DNA of 64,000 bases, from assembly GCA_900541695.1 (NCBI GenBank), contig UQKL01000001.1, forward strand, positions 124,001 through 188,000, written 5' to 3'. This DNA is from an uncultured Collinsella sp. Lineage in GTDB: Bacteria; Actinomycetota; Coriobacteriia; Coriobacteriales; Coriobacteriaceae. Below are positions 1-7,391 of this stretch, piece by piece. The position numbers were made by a program, and so were the translations under genes. Each line of letters starts with the position of its first letter. The first letter of the stretch is position 1. The notes below the pieces were generated by a model. It did no database searches. It saw only the letters and a program-made list of their open reading frames with translations, and was not told where the DNA came from.

Positions 1-1
1 C

Positions 2-208
2 CTGCTCGAGGGACGCCGCGCCACGTGCTTCCCCGGCTTTGAAAAGAGCTTCCCCGAGGGAGCTTATACCGGCGAGAAGGTCACGCAAGACGGCAATATC
101 ATCACTGCCAGCGGCATGGCACAGTCACTCCCCTTTGCCTTGGAGCTGCTGCGCACGCTCGCCGGCGACAAGGCCGTCGAGAAGGTCGCCGAGGGCATCC
201 AACTATGA
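2..208 (+). CDS. DJ-1/PfpI family protein, C-terminal part (cut by window edge)
   Basis: Only the last 68 residues are in the window. The frame reads through GRRATCFPGFE, then VTQDGNIITASG and a terminal helix with FALELLRTLAG, which is the C-terminal pattern of the DJ-1/ThiJ/PfpI superfamily (YajL-like, about 180 residues). Members are small cytoplasmic proteins linked to glyoxal or oxidative stress handling; the nucleophile elbow Cys lies upstream and cannot be checked. The stop codon overlaps the maf start codon by four bases (ATGA), so the two are translationally coupled. Substrate is unknown. Confidence 0.8.
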   Translation: MLEGRRATCFPGFEKSFPEGAYTGEKVTQDGNIITASGMAQSLPFALELLRTLAGDKAVEKVAEGIQL

Positions 209-786
209 TTTTGGCTTCGCAATCGCCGCGCCGCATAGAGCTGATGCGCGAGGCGGGCTACAACATTCGCGTGATTCCCGCGGATATCGACGAAACGCCC
301 TTTGATGGCGAAGCTCCGCTTACGCTCGTCGAGCGCTTGGCGCGTGCCAAAGCCGCTGCCATCGCCGCCGAGCATGCCGAGCCCAACGAACTGACCGTCG
401 CGGCCGATACTATTGTCACCTTTGACGGCCAAATATTGGGTAAGCCGGCAAACGAGGACGAGGCGCGCACCATGCTCCGCGAGCTTTCGGGCCGCACGCA
501 CCAGGTGGCGACCGGCGTCTGCATCGTTAAAGCCGGCGACGCTACAGCTCCGCATGCCGCCGAGAGCCTGTCGTTTGTCGATGTGACCGACGTGACGTTC
601 TACGAGCTCACCGACGAGCAGATCGAGCGCTACGTCGCCTCGGGTGAGCCCATGGACAAGGCCGGCGCCTACGGCATTCAGGGCACAGGCGGACGCATGC
701 TCGTGCACGATATTTCGGGCGACTTCTATAACGTGGTGGGCTTACCCATCGCCCGCGTCGCGCGCGCGATTCAAAAACTCTCGTAA
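205..786 (+). CDS. maf: Maf family nucleoside triphosphate pyrophosphatase
   Basis: 193 residues, normal length for Maf. The N-terminal SQSPRR (5-10), the AADT motif around residue 66-69 with the catalytic Asp, LGKP at 79-82, SGRTHQV at 95-101 and DKAGAYGIQG at 151-160 are the family signatures. Maf proteins hydrolyse non-canonical or excess dTTP/UTP to monophosphates plus pyrophosphate and are tied to cell division arrest. The start overlaps the upstream DJ-1 stop. A GC-rich hairpin follows the stop, so this looks like the last gene of its operon. Confidence 0.95.
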   Translation: MILASQSPRRIELMREAGYNIRVIPADIDETPFDGEAPLTLVERLARAKAAAIAAEHAEPNELTVAADTIVTFDGQILGKPANEDEARTMLRELSGRTHQVATGVCIVKAGDATAPHAAESLSFVDVTDVTFYELTDEQIERYVASGEPMDKAGAYGIQGTGGRMLVHDISGDFYNVVGLPIARVARAIQKLS

Positions 787-794
787 TTGCATCT

Positions 795-826
795 GGCGCT
801 GGGTATTCCCCAGCGCCTACAATTTT
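795..826 (+). terminator. Hairpin after maf, probable intrinsic terminator
   Basis: A 9-10 bp GC-rich stem (GGCGCTGGG with CCCAGCGCC, loop of about four bases) followed by TACAATTTT, a weak U-rich tail. It sits eight bases after the maf stop. Confidence 0.55.
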
Positions 827-887
827 GGCGTACCGTACGGATCCCGACCGGGCACAAGGCGCGGCGGAAAACCGATAGGAGTTAAAC

Positions 888-1889
888 ATGGATACACTGC
901 TCGAGGCCATTGACGTCTGCGATGTCGATGGCTTTTGCTATGGCAACTATACGGATGAGGAGGCCGGCACCGGTTGCACCGTAATCGTGGCACCCGAGGG
1001 CGCCACCGGCGGCGTTGACGTTCGCGGCGGTGCTCCAGCATCGCGCGAAACCGACCTGCTGCGTCCCGAGAACACCGTCGACAAGGTCCACGCCGTCTGC
1101 CTTTCGGGTGGATCGGCCTTTGGCCTCGAGGCTGCAAGCGGCGTCGCTCGCGAGCTTGAGAGCCGCGGCATCGGCCTTCCCGTCGGCCCCACGCAGGTGC
1201 CTATCGTGTGCTCCAGCTGCATCTTCGACCTCGCCTTTGGCGACCCCACCGTGCGCCCCGACATTGAGGCCGGTATCGCCGCCGTGCGCGAGGCGCTCGA
1301 CCACACCCCTGCCACGCTCGAGCAAGGCAACGTGGGCGCCGGTACCGGCGCCACCGTAGGCAAGCTCATGGGGCCTGCCACCTGCATGAAGGCCGGCCTT
1401 GGAGCTGCCGCCGTGGCACTCGGTCCCGTCAAAGTGGGCGCCGTGGTCTCGGTCAACGCCTGCGGCAACGTCATCGACCCGACCACTGGCGAGTGGGTCG
1501 CCGGCATGCGCGCCACAGCCGATAGCGACCAGATCGTCGACATGGAGCTCGCAGCCTTTGCCGCAGCCGGCTCCATGCAAATGCCGCTCGACCGCACCAA
1601 CACCACCATCAGCTGCATCGTCACCAACATGGAGCTCACTAAGGCGCGGGCTACCAAGGTCTCCCAAATGGCAGCAGACGCCTACGCGCACGCCATCCGC
1701 CCCACACACACCACCAACGACGGCGACACCATCTACACCCTTGCCAGCGGCAAACTGGGAGCCCAGGCAAGCGCCGCCGTTCCCCTAGACCTGCTGGGTA
1801 TGCTCGCAGTAAGGGCCCTAGAAGCTGCCATCGTAAACGGAGCCAAAACCGCTAAAACCTCCCACGGCATCCCCGGCGCCGCGAAGTAA
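888..1889 (+). CDS. P1 family peptidase (DmpA/S58-like)
   Basis: 333 residues. CLSGGSAFGLEAASGV (71-86), GNVGAGTGATVGK (148-159) and NTT at about 238-240 before IRPTHT and DGDTIY match the S58/P1 family, whose fold is shared with ornithine acetyltransferases. Characterised members such as DmpA are aminopeptidases that mature by self-cleavage in front of a Ser or Thr nucleophile; the Thr in RTNTT is the likely one here. No signal peptide is visible, so it is cytoplasmic. Good SD (TAGGAG, 5 bases before ATG). Substrate cannot be predicted. Followed by a nested palindrome that may serve as its terminator. Confidence 0.88.
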   Translation: MDTLLEAIDVCDVDGFCYGNYTDEEAGTGCTVIVAPEGATGGVDVRGGAPASRETDLLRPENTVDKVHAVCLSGGSAFGLEAASGVARELESRGIGLPVGPTQVPIVCSSCIFDLAFGDPTVRPDIEAGIAAVREALDHTPATLEQGNVGAGTGATVGKLMGPATCMKAGLGAAAVALGPVKVGAVVSVNACGNVIDPTTGEWVAGMRATADSDQIVDMELAAFAAAGSMQMPLDRTNTTISCIVTNMELTKARATKVSQMAADAYAHAIRPTHTTNDGDTIYTLASGKLGAQASAAVPLDLLGMLAVRALEAAIVNGAKTAKTSHGIPGAAK

Positions 1890-1901
1890 ACTAACTCGTC
1901 C

Positions 1902-2026
1902 GGTTGCCCGGTGGGTCTTGGTTATGTTTGCTGCTCTACAGTCCTGGCTCGCACGAAGAGCACATTAAGTGCTCTTCGGCTCGTGCGGAACTCGCGACAA
2001 ACATAACCAAGACCCACCGGGCAACC
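1902..2026. repeat. Nested extragenic palindrome A
   Basis: Outer arms 1902-1930 and 1998-2026 are perfect 29-base inverted repeats. Inside lies a second perfect 10 bp stem (CGAAGAGCAC, 1954-1963, with 1969-1978) around the loop ATTAA, flanked by TCCT on one side and GCGGAA on the other. The core from about 1940 to 1992 is almost the reverse complement of the core of the element at 2121-2230, while the outer arms are unrelated. It follows the P1 peptidase stop by 12 bases. See findings. Confidence 0.85.
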
Positions 2027-2059
2027 TACTCAACTAAATCCCTTTCAGCCCAGGCCCCT

Positions 2060-2116
2060 GTGTACCGCGCGTCTAAGATCTTCAAATTCTGGCAGCCTGA
2101 CAATCGATTCTTGTAG
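2060..2116 (+). pseudogene. Remnant of a glycosyltransferase C-terminus
   Basis: The frame encodes VYRASKIFKFWQPDNRFL followed by a stop. The intact glycosyltransferase at 2263-3294, on the opposite strand, ends with LYRLASKIFKFN, and a 17-18 base stretch around AAGATCTTCAAATTC is shared at the DNA level. The simplest reading is a decayed second copy of such a gene in the other orientation, of which only the last codons remain, trapped between two palindromic elements. No start codon or upstream homology was seen. Confidence 0.4.
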
Positions 2117-2120
2117 CAGA

Positions 2121-2230
2121 GGCCCCTTGGCCTTTAGTTTGATACAAGTTCCGCACGAGCCGGAAAGCACTTAATGTGCTTTCCGTGCGAGCAGGACTGT
2201 TCGCAGTAGCAAACTAAAGGCCAAGGGGCC
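2121..2230. repeat. Nested extragenic palindrome B
   Basis: Outer arms 2121-2141 and 2210-2230 are perfect 21-base inverted repeats. The inner 10 bp stem (CGGAAAGCAC 2161-2170 with 2176-2185) encloses TTAAT. The core matches the reverse complement of the core of element A at roughly nine of ten positions over about 50 bases. It lies 32 bases beyond the glycosyltransferase stop and could terminate that leftward transcript. Confidence 0.85.
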
Positions 2231-2262
2231 CAGTCAACCCATCAGCAGCGATTACTCAGCAG

Positions 2263-3294
2263 CTAGTTGAATTTGAAGATCTTTGAGGCAAGACGGTATA
2301 GGCCGAGTGTGGTTTTGTCACCAGCCCGACCGCGCAGGTTGGTGAAGAAGCCGACCACACCGTAGCGTGCACGACGATACATACGCTCGTCATAGGCCTT
2401 TAAATCACTCCACAACGTCTTCAGGCGCTCGTCGGCACAATCCTCGTCGGAAAGCTTAGTGAGCACCGAGCAGATTGCCATCATCATGGTGAAATAGCCC
2501 ATCATGTACGAGCGCAGACGCGACGACTCGACATCGCTGTACAGGTGGAACGACTCCATCATGATGTGCGTCACGCGAAACTGTTGGTCCAGACGCTTGA
2601 CCATCGTGGCCTCGTTGACGCTTTGGCCCTCACGGCCGATAAAGTAGCGGTAGAGGTCGATGTCGGCGTAGTACATGGTCTTGCAGCGCGGTAGCGGCAC
2701 GTAGGCGTAGATGTTGTCTACATAGAACGTGTGCGGCGGCATAGGCAGATTGGACGCGCGCAGCACATCCGTGCGATAGCACAGGCTGTGCATGAGCAGA
2801 TTCTGGTCCAGACGGAAATGACCAATCTGGTCCCAGGTAAAGATCTTTTTCCGCGGCAGGGCAAACTTGTAGCCAATAGCGGTGTGCGTACCCTCGTAAA
2901 CCTTCTCGTACACATAGTTCGAGATAAAGAGGTCGACGCGCTGGTCGCGCTCCTCAAAACCGCGAAGGATCGAAAGCATGGTCGACAGGGCTGCGCCATC
3001 GAGCCAGTCGTCCGAGTCGACAACTTTGTAGTAGGTGCCCTGTGCCTCGCGCAAGCCCGAAAGGACGGCAATGCCGTGGCCGCCGTTCTCCTGATGCACC
3101 GCGCGGATGATTCCGGGGTAACGCGTCTCCCACTCATCGGCCTTGGCCGCCGTCTCGTCCTTGGAACCGTCATCGACGATGATGATCTCGATATCGGTGG
3201 CGTAATTGCTCCCCTCCAGAATGGAGGTGATGCAATGGTCCATGTCCTTGGCGGCGTTATACGAGGGAATACCGAATGATATGACTTTATGCAT
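2263..3294 (-). CDS. Glycosyltransferase family 2
   Basis: About 343 residues from the ATG at 3294 (an in-frame ATG at 3312 is possible but would overlap glf by 26 bases). The N-terminus has the GT-A pattern: FGIPSYNAAKDMD, then IIIVDDGSKDET with the nucleotide-binding Asp pair, and VVDSDDWLDG, the DXD-type metal site. It transfers a sugar from a nucleotide donor to an acceptor on the cytoplasmic face. It overlaps the 3' end of glf, so the pair probably makes or transfers galactofuranose or a related residue in a surface glycan; that substrate link is inference from the neighbour. Confidence 0.88.
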   Translation of the reverse strand: MHKVISFGIPSYNAAKDMDHCITSILEGSNYATDIEIIIVDDGSKDETAAKADEWETRYPGIIRAVHQENGGHGIAVLSGLREAQGTYYKVVDSDDWLDGAALSTMLSILRGFEERDQRVDLFISNYVYEKVYEGTHTAIGYKFALPRKKIFTWDQIGHFRLDQNLLMHSLCYRTDVLRASNLPMPPHTFYVDNIYAYVPLPRCKTMYYADIDLYRYFIGREGQSVNEATMVKRLDQQFRVTHIMMESFHLYSDVESSRLRSYMMGYFTMMMAICSVLTKLSDEDCADERLKTLWSDLKAYDERMYRRARYGVVGFFTNLRGRAGDKTTLGLYRLASKIFKFN

Positions 3295-4489
3295 GGCAGG
3301 CGATAATCTCATCCGAAAGATCGAGGGCGGAGTTGGTCACGGCATCCATATCGTAGTAACGATACTCGGCCAGGCGACCCACCGGGTGGAAGTTCGTCAG
3401 GTTCTGAACGCGCTCAAGATAGCACTCATAGAGCTCACGGTTCTCGGGCTCCAGAATGGCGTAGTACGGCGTCTCGCCCGAGCCGGGCGTATAGGCCTTG
3501 GAGTACTCCTTCATGATGGTGGTCTTGCCGGGCAGGACCTGACCGGTCATGTTCTTGAACTCGGTGATACGCGTGTAATCCTCGCTCGTGGTGTAGTTGA
3601 CGGTGCCCACGGGCTGGAACTGGTCCATATCGAGCGTCTCGAACTTCATGTCGAGCGTACGGTACGGCAGAGCGCCCAAGTCGAGGTTGAACAGCTCGTC
3701 GAGCGGACCGGTGTAGACGATCTCGCCGCCATAGACCTTGCCGTCGATCTTGACGGTGGTCTCGTCGATCTCGAAGAGATCGCGGGCGTCCACGTCGCAG
3801 AACACATCAATCAGATCGTGGTCGAGCATGTGCTCGAACAGCGCGGTATAGCCGTCCTGCGGCATGCCCTGGAAGGGAGCCTGCGGGAAGTAGCGGTCAT
3901 CGTCGCCCACAAAGACGGGAACGCGACCGGTGATCGAGGGATCGATCTGGTCGGGCGTCTGGCCCCACTGCTTCATGGTGTAATGCAAAAAGACGTTCTC
4001 GTAGACGTAATCGGCGACCTCGGCAAGATCCGGGTCGTTCTTCTTGCGCAGCTCCATGATGGGCACCTTGACGTCCTTGCCAAAGGTCTCCACGAGCTTC
4101 TGATACAGCTCCTCGCCGCGCTCGTCGCCAAAGGCGAGCTTGAGGCTCGCGTGGTTAAAAGGCACGGGCATGAGGGTGCCGTTGATGTTGGCAAGCACCT
4201 TGTGCTGGTAGTCCGTCCACTTGGTAAAGCGCGACAGGAAATTGTGGACGCGCTCATTAAAGGTATGGTAGATGTGCGGACCATACTCGTGGACCAGGAT
4301 TCCGGCCTCATCAGCGCAGTCGTAGGCGTTACCCGCAATGTGGCTACGGCGCTCCAGAACGGCAACACGATAGCCGATGGTCTCGGCGAGACGGCGGGCA
4401 CAAACGGCACCGGCATAACCGGCACCGACGACAATCATGTCGTATGCGCCGGCGTTAAAGCCTTCAGGCAGGCCTGAGGTAATCTGCAT
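3287..4489 (-). CDS. glf: UDP-galactopyranose mutase
   Basis: 400 residues, the usual size. The FAD-binding N-terminus reads VVGAGYAGAVCARRLAE; HEYGPHIYHT and the C-terminal GRLAEYRYYDMDA with Arg/Tyr pairs are typical of Glf. The flavoenzyme interconverts UDP-galactopyranose and UDP-galactofuranose, the donor for galactofuranose in surface polysaccharides. Start chosen at the ATG preceded by AAGGAG with a 5-base spacer. First gene of a two-gene leftward operon with the overlapping glycosyltransferase. Divergent from pta. Confidence 0.96.
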   Translation of the reverse strand: MQITSGLPEGFNAGAYDMIVVGAGYAGAVCARRLAETIGYRVAVLERRSHIAGNAYDCADEAGILVHEYGPHIYHTFNERVHNFLSRFTKWTDYQHKVLANINGTLMPVPFNHASLKLAFGDERGEELYQKLVETFGKDVKVPIMELRKKNDPDLAEVADYVYENVFLHYTMKQWGQTPDQIDPSITGRVPVFVGDDDRYFPQAPFQGMPQDGYTALFEHMLDHDLIDVFCDVDARDLFEIDETTVKIDGKVYGGEIVYTGPLDELFNLDLGALPYRTLDMKFETLDMDQFQPVGTVNYTTSEDYTRITEFKNMTGQVLPGKTTIMKEYSKAYTPGSGETPYYAILEPENRELYECYLERVQNLTNFHPVGRLAEYRYYDMDAVTNSALDLSDEIIACHA

Positions 4490-4646
4490 CGATACTCCTT
4501 GTCAAAAGCCACGGGCTCGTTAGCTGGGCTTTTCTCGAACATTCTTCGAGACATATTTATCAGAGCGATTATAGCGCTAATGCGTCCTATAATGAGCTTG
4601 CCACACAAGGAAAGCTCAAGCACCGCGGCGAACATAATTGAAAGGT

Positions 4647-4672
4647 AAACCCGCTAGCAGCGGGTTTATTCG
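4647..4672. other. Hairpin in the glf-pta intergenic space
   Basis: A perfect 9 bp stem AAACCCGCT / AGCGGGTTT with a three-base loop, followed on the plus strand by ATTCG. Terminator-like on either strand, although neither neighbouring gene ends here; it lies in the 5' leader region of pta. Function unknown. Confidence 0.45.
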
Positions 4673-4720
4673 TGAACAGCCGGGCGCCTGGAGCTTAGCG
4701 AAACGCTTGTAAGGAGTAAC

Positions 4721-5701
4721 ATGAGCGATTTCCTAAACCGTATGAAGTCTGCCGCCAAGGCCGACCTTAAGACGATCGTCCTGCCCGAGGGCGAGGATCC
4801 GCGCACCATCGTCGCAGCCACCAAGATCATCGAGGAGGGCCTGGCAAAGATCGTCATCCTGGGTAACCCCGACGAGATCAACGTTCCCGGCGCTACCGTC
4901 ATCGATCCGCGCAATGCCGAGAAGCACGAGGAGTACGCGCAGAAGTTTGCCGAGCTCCGCGCCAAGAAGGGCGTCACCATCGAGCAGGCTCGCGCCCAGG
5001 TGATGGACGCTACCTACTTTGGCACCATGATGGTCAAGATGGGCGATGCCGACGGCCTGGTCTCCGGCGCCTGCCACTCCACCGCCGACACCCTGCGCCC
5101 CGCGCTGCAGATCCTCAAGACCGCCCCGGGCACCAAGCTGGTCTCGGCCTTCTTCGTGATGTGCACCGACACCCCGCAGTTCGGCACCGACGGCACGCTG
5201 ATCTTCGCCGACTGCGGCCTCAACATCAACCCGTCCTCCGACGAGCTCTCCGAGATCGCCATCGCCTCCGCTCACTCCTGGTCCACCTTCATGGGCAACG
5301 TTGAGCCGCACGTGGCCATGCTCTCCTACTCCACCATGGGCTCCGCCGGCGGCGAGGTCGCCAAGAAGGTCCAGGAGGCCGTAAAGTTCTGCCACGAGAA
5401 GGCTCCCGAGCTCGCCATCGATGGCGACCTGCAGCTCGATGCCGCTATCGTCCCCACCGTCGCCCAGCTCAAGGCTCCCGGCTCCTCCGTTGCCGGCAAG
5501 GCCAACGTGCTGGTGTTCCCCGACCTTGAGGCCGGCAACATCGGCTACAAGCTCGTCCAGCGCTTCGCCGGCGCCGACGCCTACGGCCCCATCCTGCAGG
5601 GCATCGCCAAGCCGGTCAACGACCTTTCGCGCGGCTGCTCTGCCGACGACATCGTGGGTGTCGTTGCCATCACCGCCGTCCAGGCTCAGATGGCTGAGTA
5701 G
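4721..5701 (+). CDS. pta: Phosphate acetyltransferase
   Basis: 326 residues, the short form of Pta lacking the N-terminal regulatory DRTGG part. It begins SDFLNRMKSAAKADLKTIVLPEG and contains GEDPRTIVAA, a VSGACHSTADTLRP segment and a C-terminal GPILQGIAKPVNDLSRG, all standard for the PTA/PTB family. It converts acetyl-CoA and phosphate to acetyl phosphate, which acetate kinase uses to make ATP. AAGGAG lies 5 bases before the ATG. The two acetate kinase genes are downstream but on the opposite strand, so the pathway is convergent rather than one operon. Codon usage is very GC-biased, suggesting high expression. Confidence 0.97.
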   Translation: MSDFLNRMKSAAKADLKTIVLPEGEDPRTIVAATKIIEEGLAKIVILGNPDEINVPGATVIDPRNAEKHEEYAQKFAELRAKKGVTIEQARAQVMDATYFGTMMVKMGDADGLVSGACHSTADTLRPALQILKTAPGTKLVSAFFVMCTDTPQFGTDGTLIFADCGLNINPSSDELSEIAIASAHSWSTFMGNVEPHVAMLSYSTMGSAGGEVAKKVQEAVKFCHEKAPELAIDGDLQLDAAIVPTVAQLKAPGSSVAGKANVLVFPDLEAGNIGYKLVQRFAGADAYGPILQGIAKPVNDLSRGCSADDIVGVVAITAVQAQMAE

Positions 5702-5716
5702 CGGACATATCCCCTC

Positions 5717-5843
5717 GGGACCCTACAGGGTAAAGCTCTGAAAACGTCCTCGGACATGTCGGAAGCCCCCGCTGCGCGCTACGCGCGGCGGGGGCTTCCT
5801 CCGTCCTGCGGAATGTTTTCAGAGCTTTACCCTGTAGGGTCCC
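5717..5843. repeat. Nested extragenic palindrome C
   Basis: Perfect 29-base outer arms (5717-5745 and 5815-5843) enclose a perfect 12 bp inner stem (GGAAGCCCCCGC 5761-5772 with 5788-5799). As in element A, TCCT lies just inside the left arm and GCGGAA just inside the right arm, but the arms themselves differ from those of A and B. It begins 16 bases after the pta stop. Confidence 0.8.
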
Positions 5844-5993
5844 TGCCGCTACGTAGCAATCAGGGCATCTGGAGTGGACGGCGGCTTGACTACGAGCTGG
5901 GGCTGAAGATCTGAATGGATGGGTGCCGTTGCTAGGGGCGCAAGCGTTGCTGGCGATGGTCACTTTGGGACTGGTATTTCCGCCTGCTAGTAA
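5844..5993. other. Intergenic space without a recognised gene
   Basis: About 150 bases between palindrome C and the ackA terminator. No reading frame with a plausible start and family was seen on either strand. Confidence 0.5.
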
Positions 5994-6027
5994 AAAGGCC
6001 TCCGGAGCTGTTGCTCTGGAGGCCTTT
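5994..6027 (-). terminator. Intrinsic terminator of the first acetate kinase gene
   Basis: Perfect 10 bp stem AAAGGCCTCC / GGAGGCCTTT with a 14-base loop, followed on the minus strand by a run of T residues (TTTTTACT). It lies 23 bases beyond the ackA stop. Confidence 0.8.
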
Positions 6028-6049
6028 CGTTTACTTGTAAATGCGCGCG

Positions 6050-7228
6050 TTAGTTGTTCTTGGTCAGACGCTCGACGTCGTGGGCGATCATGTATTCCTC
6101 GTCGGTGGGGATGACCATGACCGTGACGGCGGAACCGGCGGCACTGATGACCTGCGGGCCGCTGCCCACGGCCTCACGGTTCTTGTTGTTGTCGATGCGC
6201 ACACCCAACCACTCAAAGCAGTCGCAGAAGGCCTTGCGGATCGACCAGTCGTTCTCGCCGATGCCGGCAGTGAAGGTAATGGTATCCACGCCCGCCATAG
6301 AAGCGATCATGGAGCCGGCCTGCTGCATAGCCTTATAGGCGAACATATCGAAGGCGAGCAGGCAGCGCTCATCTCCCTCGGAGGCGCGCGTGCGAATGTC
6401 GCGGGCGTCGTTGGAGATACCCGAGATGGCGAGCAGACCAGACTGCTTGTTCATCATGTCGTCGACTTCCTGGTAGCTGTAGCCGCCCTCGCGCTGCAGG
6501 TAGCACACGGTAGCCGGGTCGATAGAGCCGCAGCGGGTTCCCATCATCAGGCCGTCAAGCGGCGTGAGCCCCATCGTGGTGTCACGGCATACACCGTCCT
6601 CGATGGCGGCAAGCGAGGCGCCGTTGCCCAAATGGCACGAGAGCAGGCGGTGGCAGCGCGAGCCCAGGATCTCCTTGGCCATCATCCACTCATAGCGGTG
6701 GCTCGTACCGTGGGCTCCGTACTTGCGCACGTGATACTTGTCGCACACGTCCTTGGGCAGGGCGTAGGTGTAGGCGACCTCGGGCATGGTCATGTGGAAC
6801 GAGGTGTCGAAGACGGCCACGTTGGGCAGCTCCGGATACTTCTCACGGCAATACTCAATCGCCGCCGCCTCGCCGTAGTTGTGCAGCGGAGCAAGCGGTG
6901 CCACCTCGAGAATCTTAGCCATGACCTCGTCGTCGACGACCGCAGAATCATCGAAGTGCCAGCCGCCTTGAACGATGCGATGTCCAATGCCATCAATCGT
7001 AAAGTCGGTCTTCTCGAGCTCCTCGAGCACGCGAGCGATAGCAGAGCGATGATCGGGGAAGGGAACCTCCTCGGTCTGTTTGGCGCCACCGTTCTCGGAG
7101 TGGCCAAAGATGCCCATGTCCGATCCGATACGCTCGCAGTTGCCCTTGGCGAAAACCTCGCGGGTATCGGTATCCAAAAGCTGATATTTAAGGCTTGAAC
7201 TGCCGGCGTTGACAACAAGTACGTTCAT
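6050..7228 (-). CDS. ackA: Acetate kinase (copy 1)
   Basis: 392 residues. MNVLVVNAGSSSLKYQ at the N-terminus, GHRIVQGG, the phosphate-binding CHLGNGAS, GLTPLDGLMMGTR and FTAGIGEN are the diagnostic ASKHA-fold acetate kinase motifs. It makes acetate and ATP from acetyl phosphate. A close paralogue lies immediately upstream on the same strand with its own terminator between them, so each copy is probably transcribed separately. Compared with copy 2 the sequence has an extra Asn/Lys-rich stretch near IDNNKNREA. RBS is GGAGT close to the ATG. Confidence 0.96.
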   Translation of the reverse strand: MNVLVVNAGSSSLKYQLLDTDTREVFAKGNCERIGSDMGIFGHSENGGAKQTEEVPFPDHRSAIARVLEELEKTDFTIDGIGHRIVQGGWHFDDSAVVDDEVMAKILEVAPLAPLHNYGEAAAIEYCREKYPELPNVAVFDTSFHMTMPEVAYTYALPKDVCDKYHVRKYGAHGTSHRYEWMMAKEILGSRCHRLLSCHLGNGASLAAIEDGVCRDTTMGLTPLDGLMMGTRCGSIDPATVCYLQREGGYSYQEVDDMMNKQSGLLAISGISNDARDIRTRASEGDERCLLAFDMFAYKAMQQAGSMIASMAGVDTITFTAGIGENDWSIRKAFCDCFEWLGVRIDNNKNREAVGSGPQVISAAGSAVTVMVIPTDEEYMIAHDVERLTKNN

Positions 7229-7341
7229 GAGACTCCTTTGCAGTGCAATACGGCCGACGCAGACCCCTTAAGGCGGCCGTATTTTAATAAGAAGTTATCA
7301 TATCTTGATAAATAGCTATCAGCATATCGCCCAACGAGCGC

Positions 7342-7389
7342 AAAAGAGGGACTAAACGACACTTGGTCGTCCAGCCCCTCCCCTCTTGC
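7342..7389 (-). terminator. Intrinsic terminator between the two acetate kinase genes
   Basis: Stem AAGAGGG / CCCTCTT enclosing a longer imperfect stem-loop, followed on the minus strand by TTTTG. It lies a few bases after the stop of the second acetate kinase. Confidence 0.55.
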
Positions 7390-7391
7390 AA

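Noticed and set aside
4435..4635. 66-codon minus-strand frame between glf and pta
   Set aside because: It overlaps the glf start region out of frame with no SD or recognisable product.
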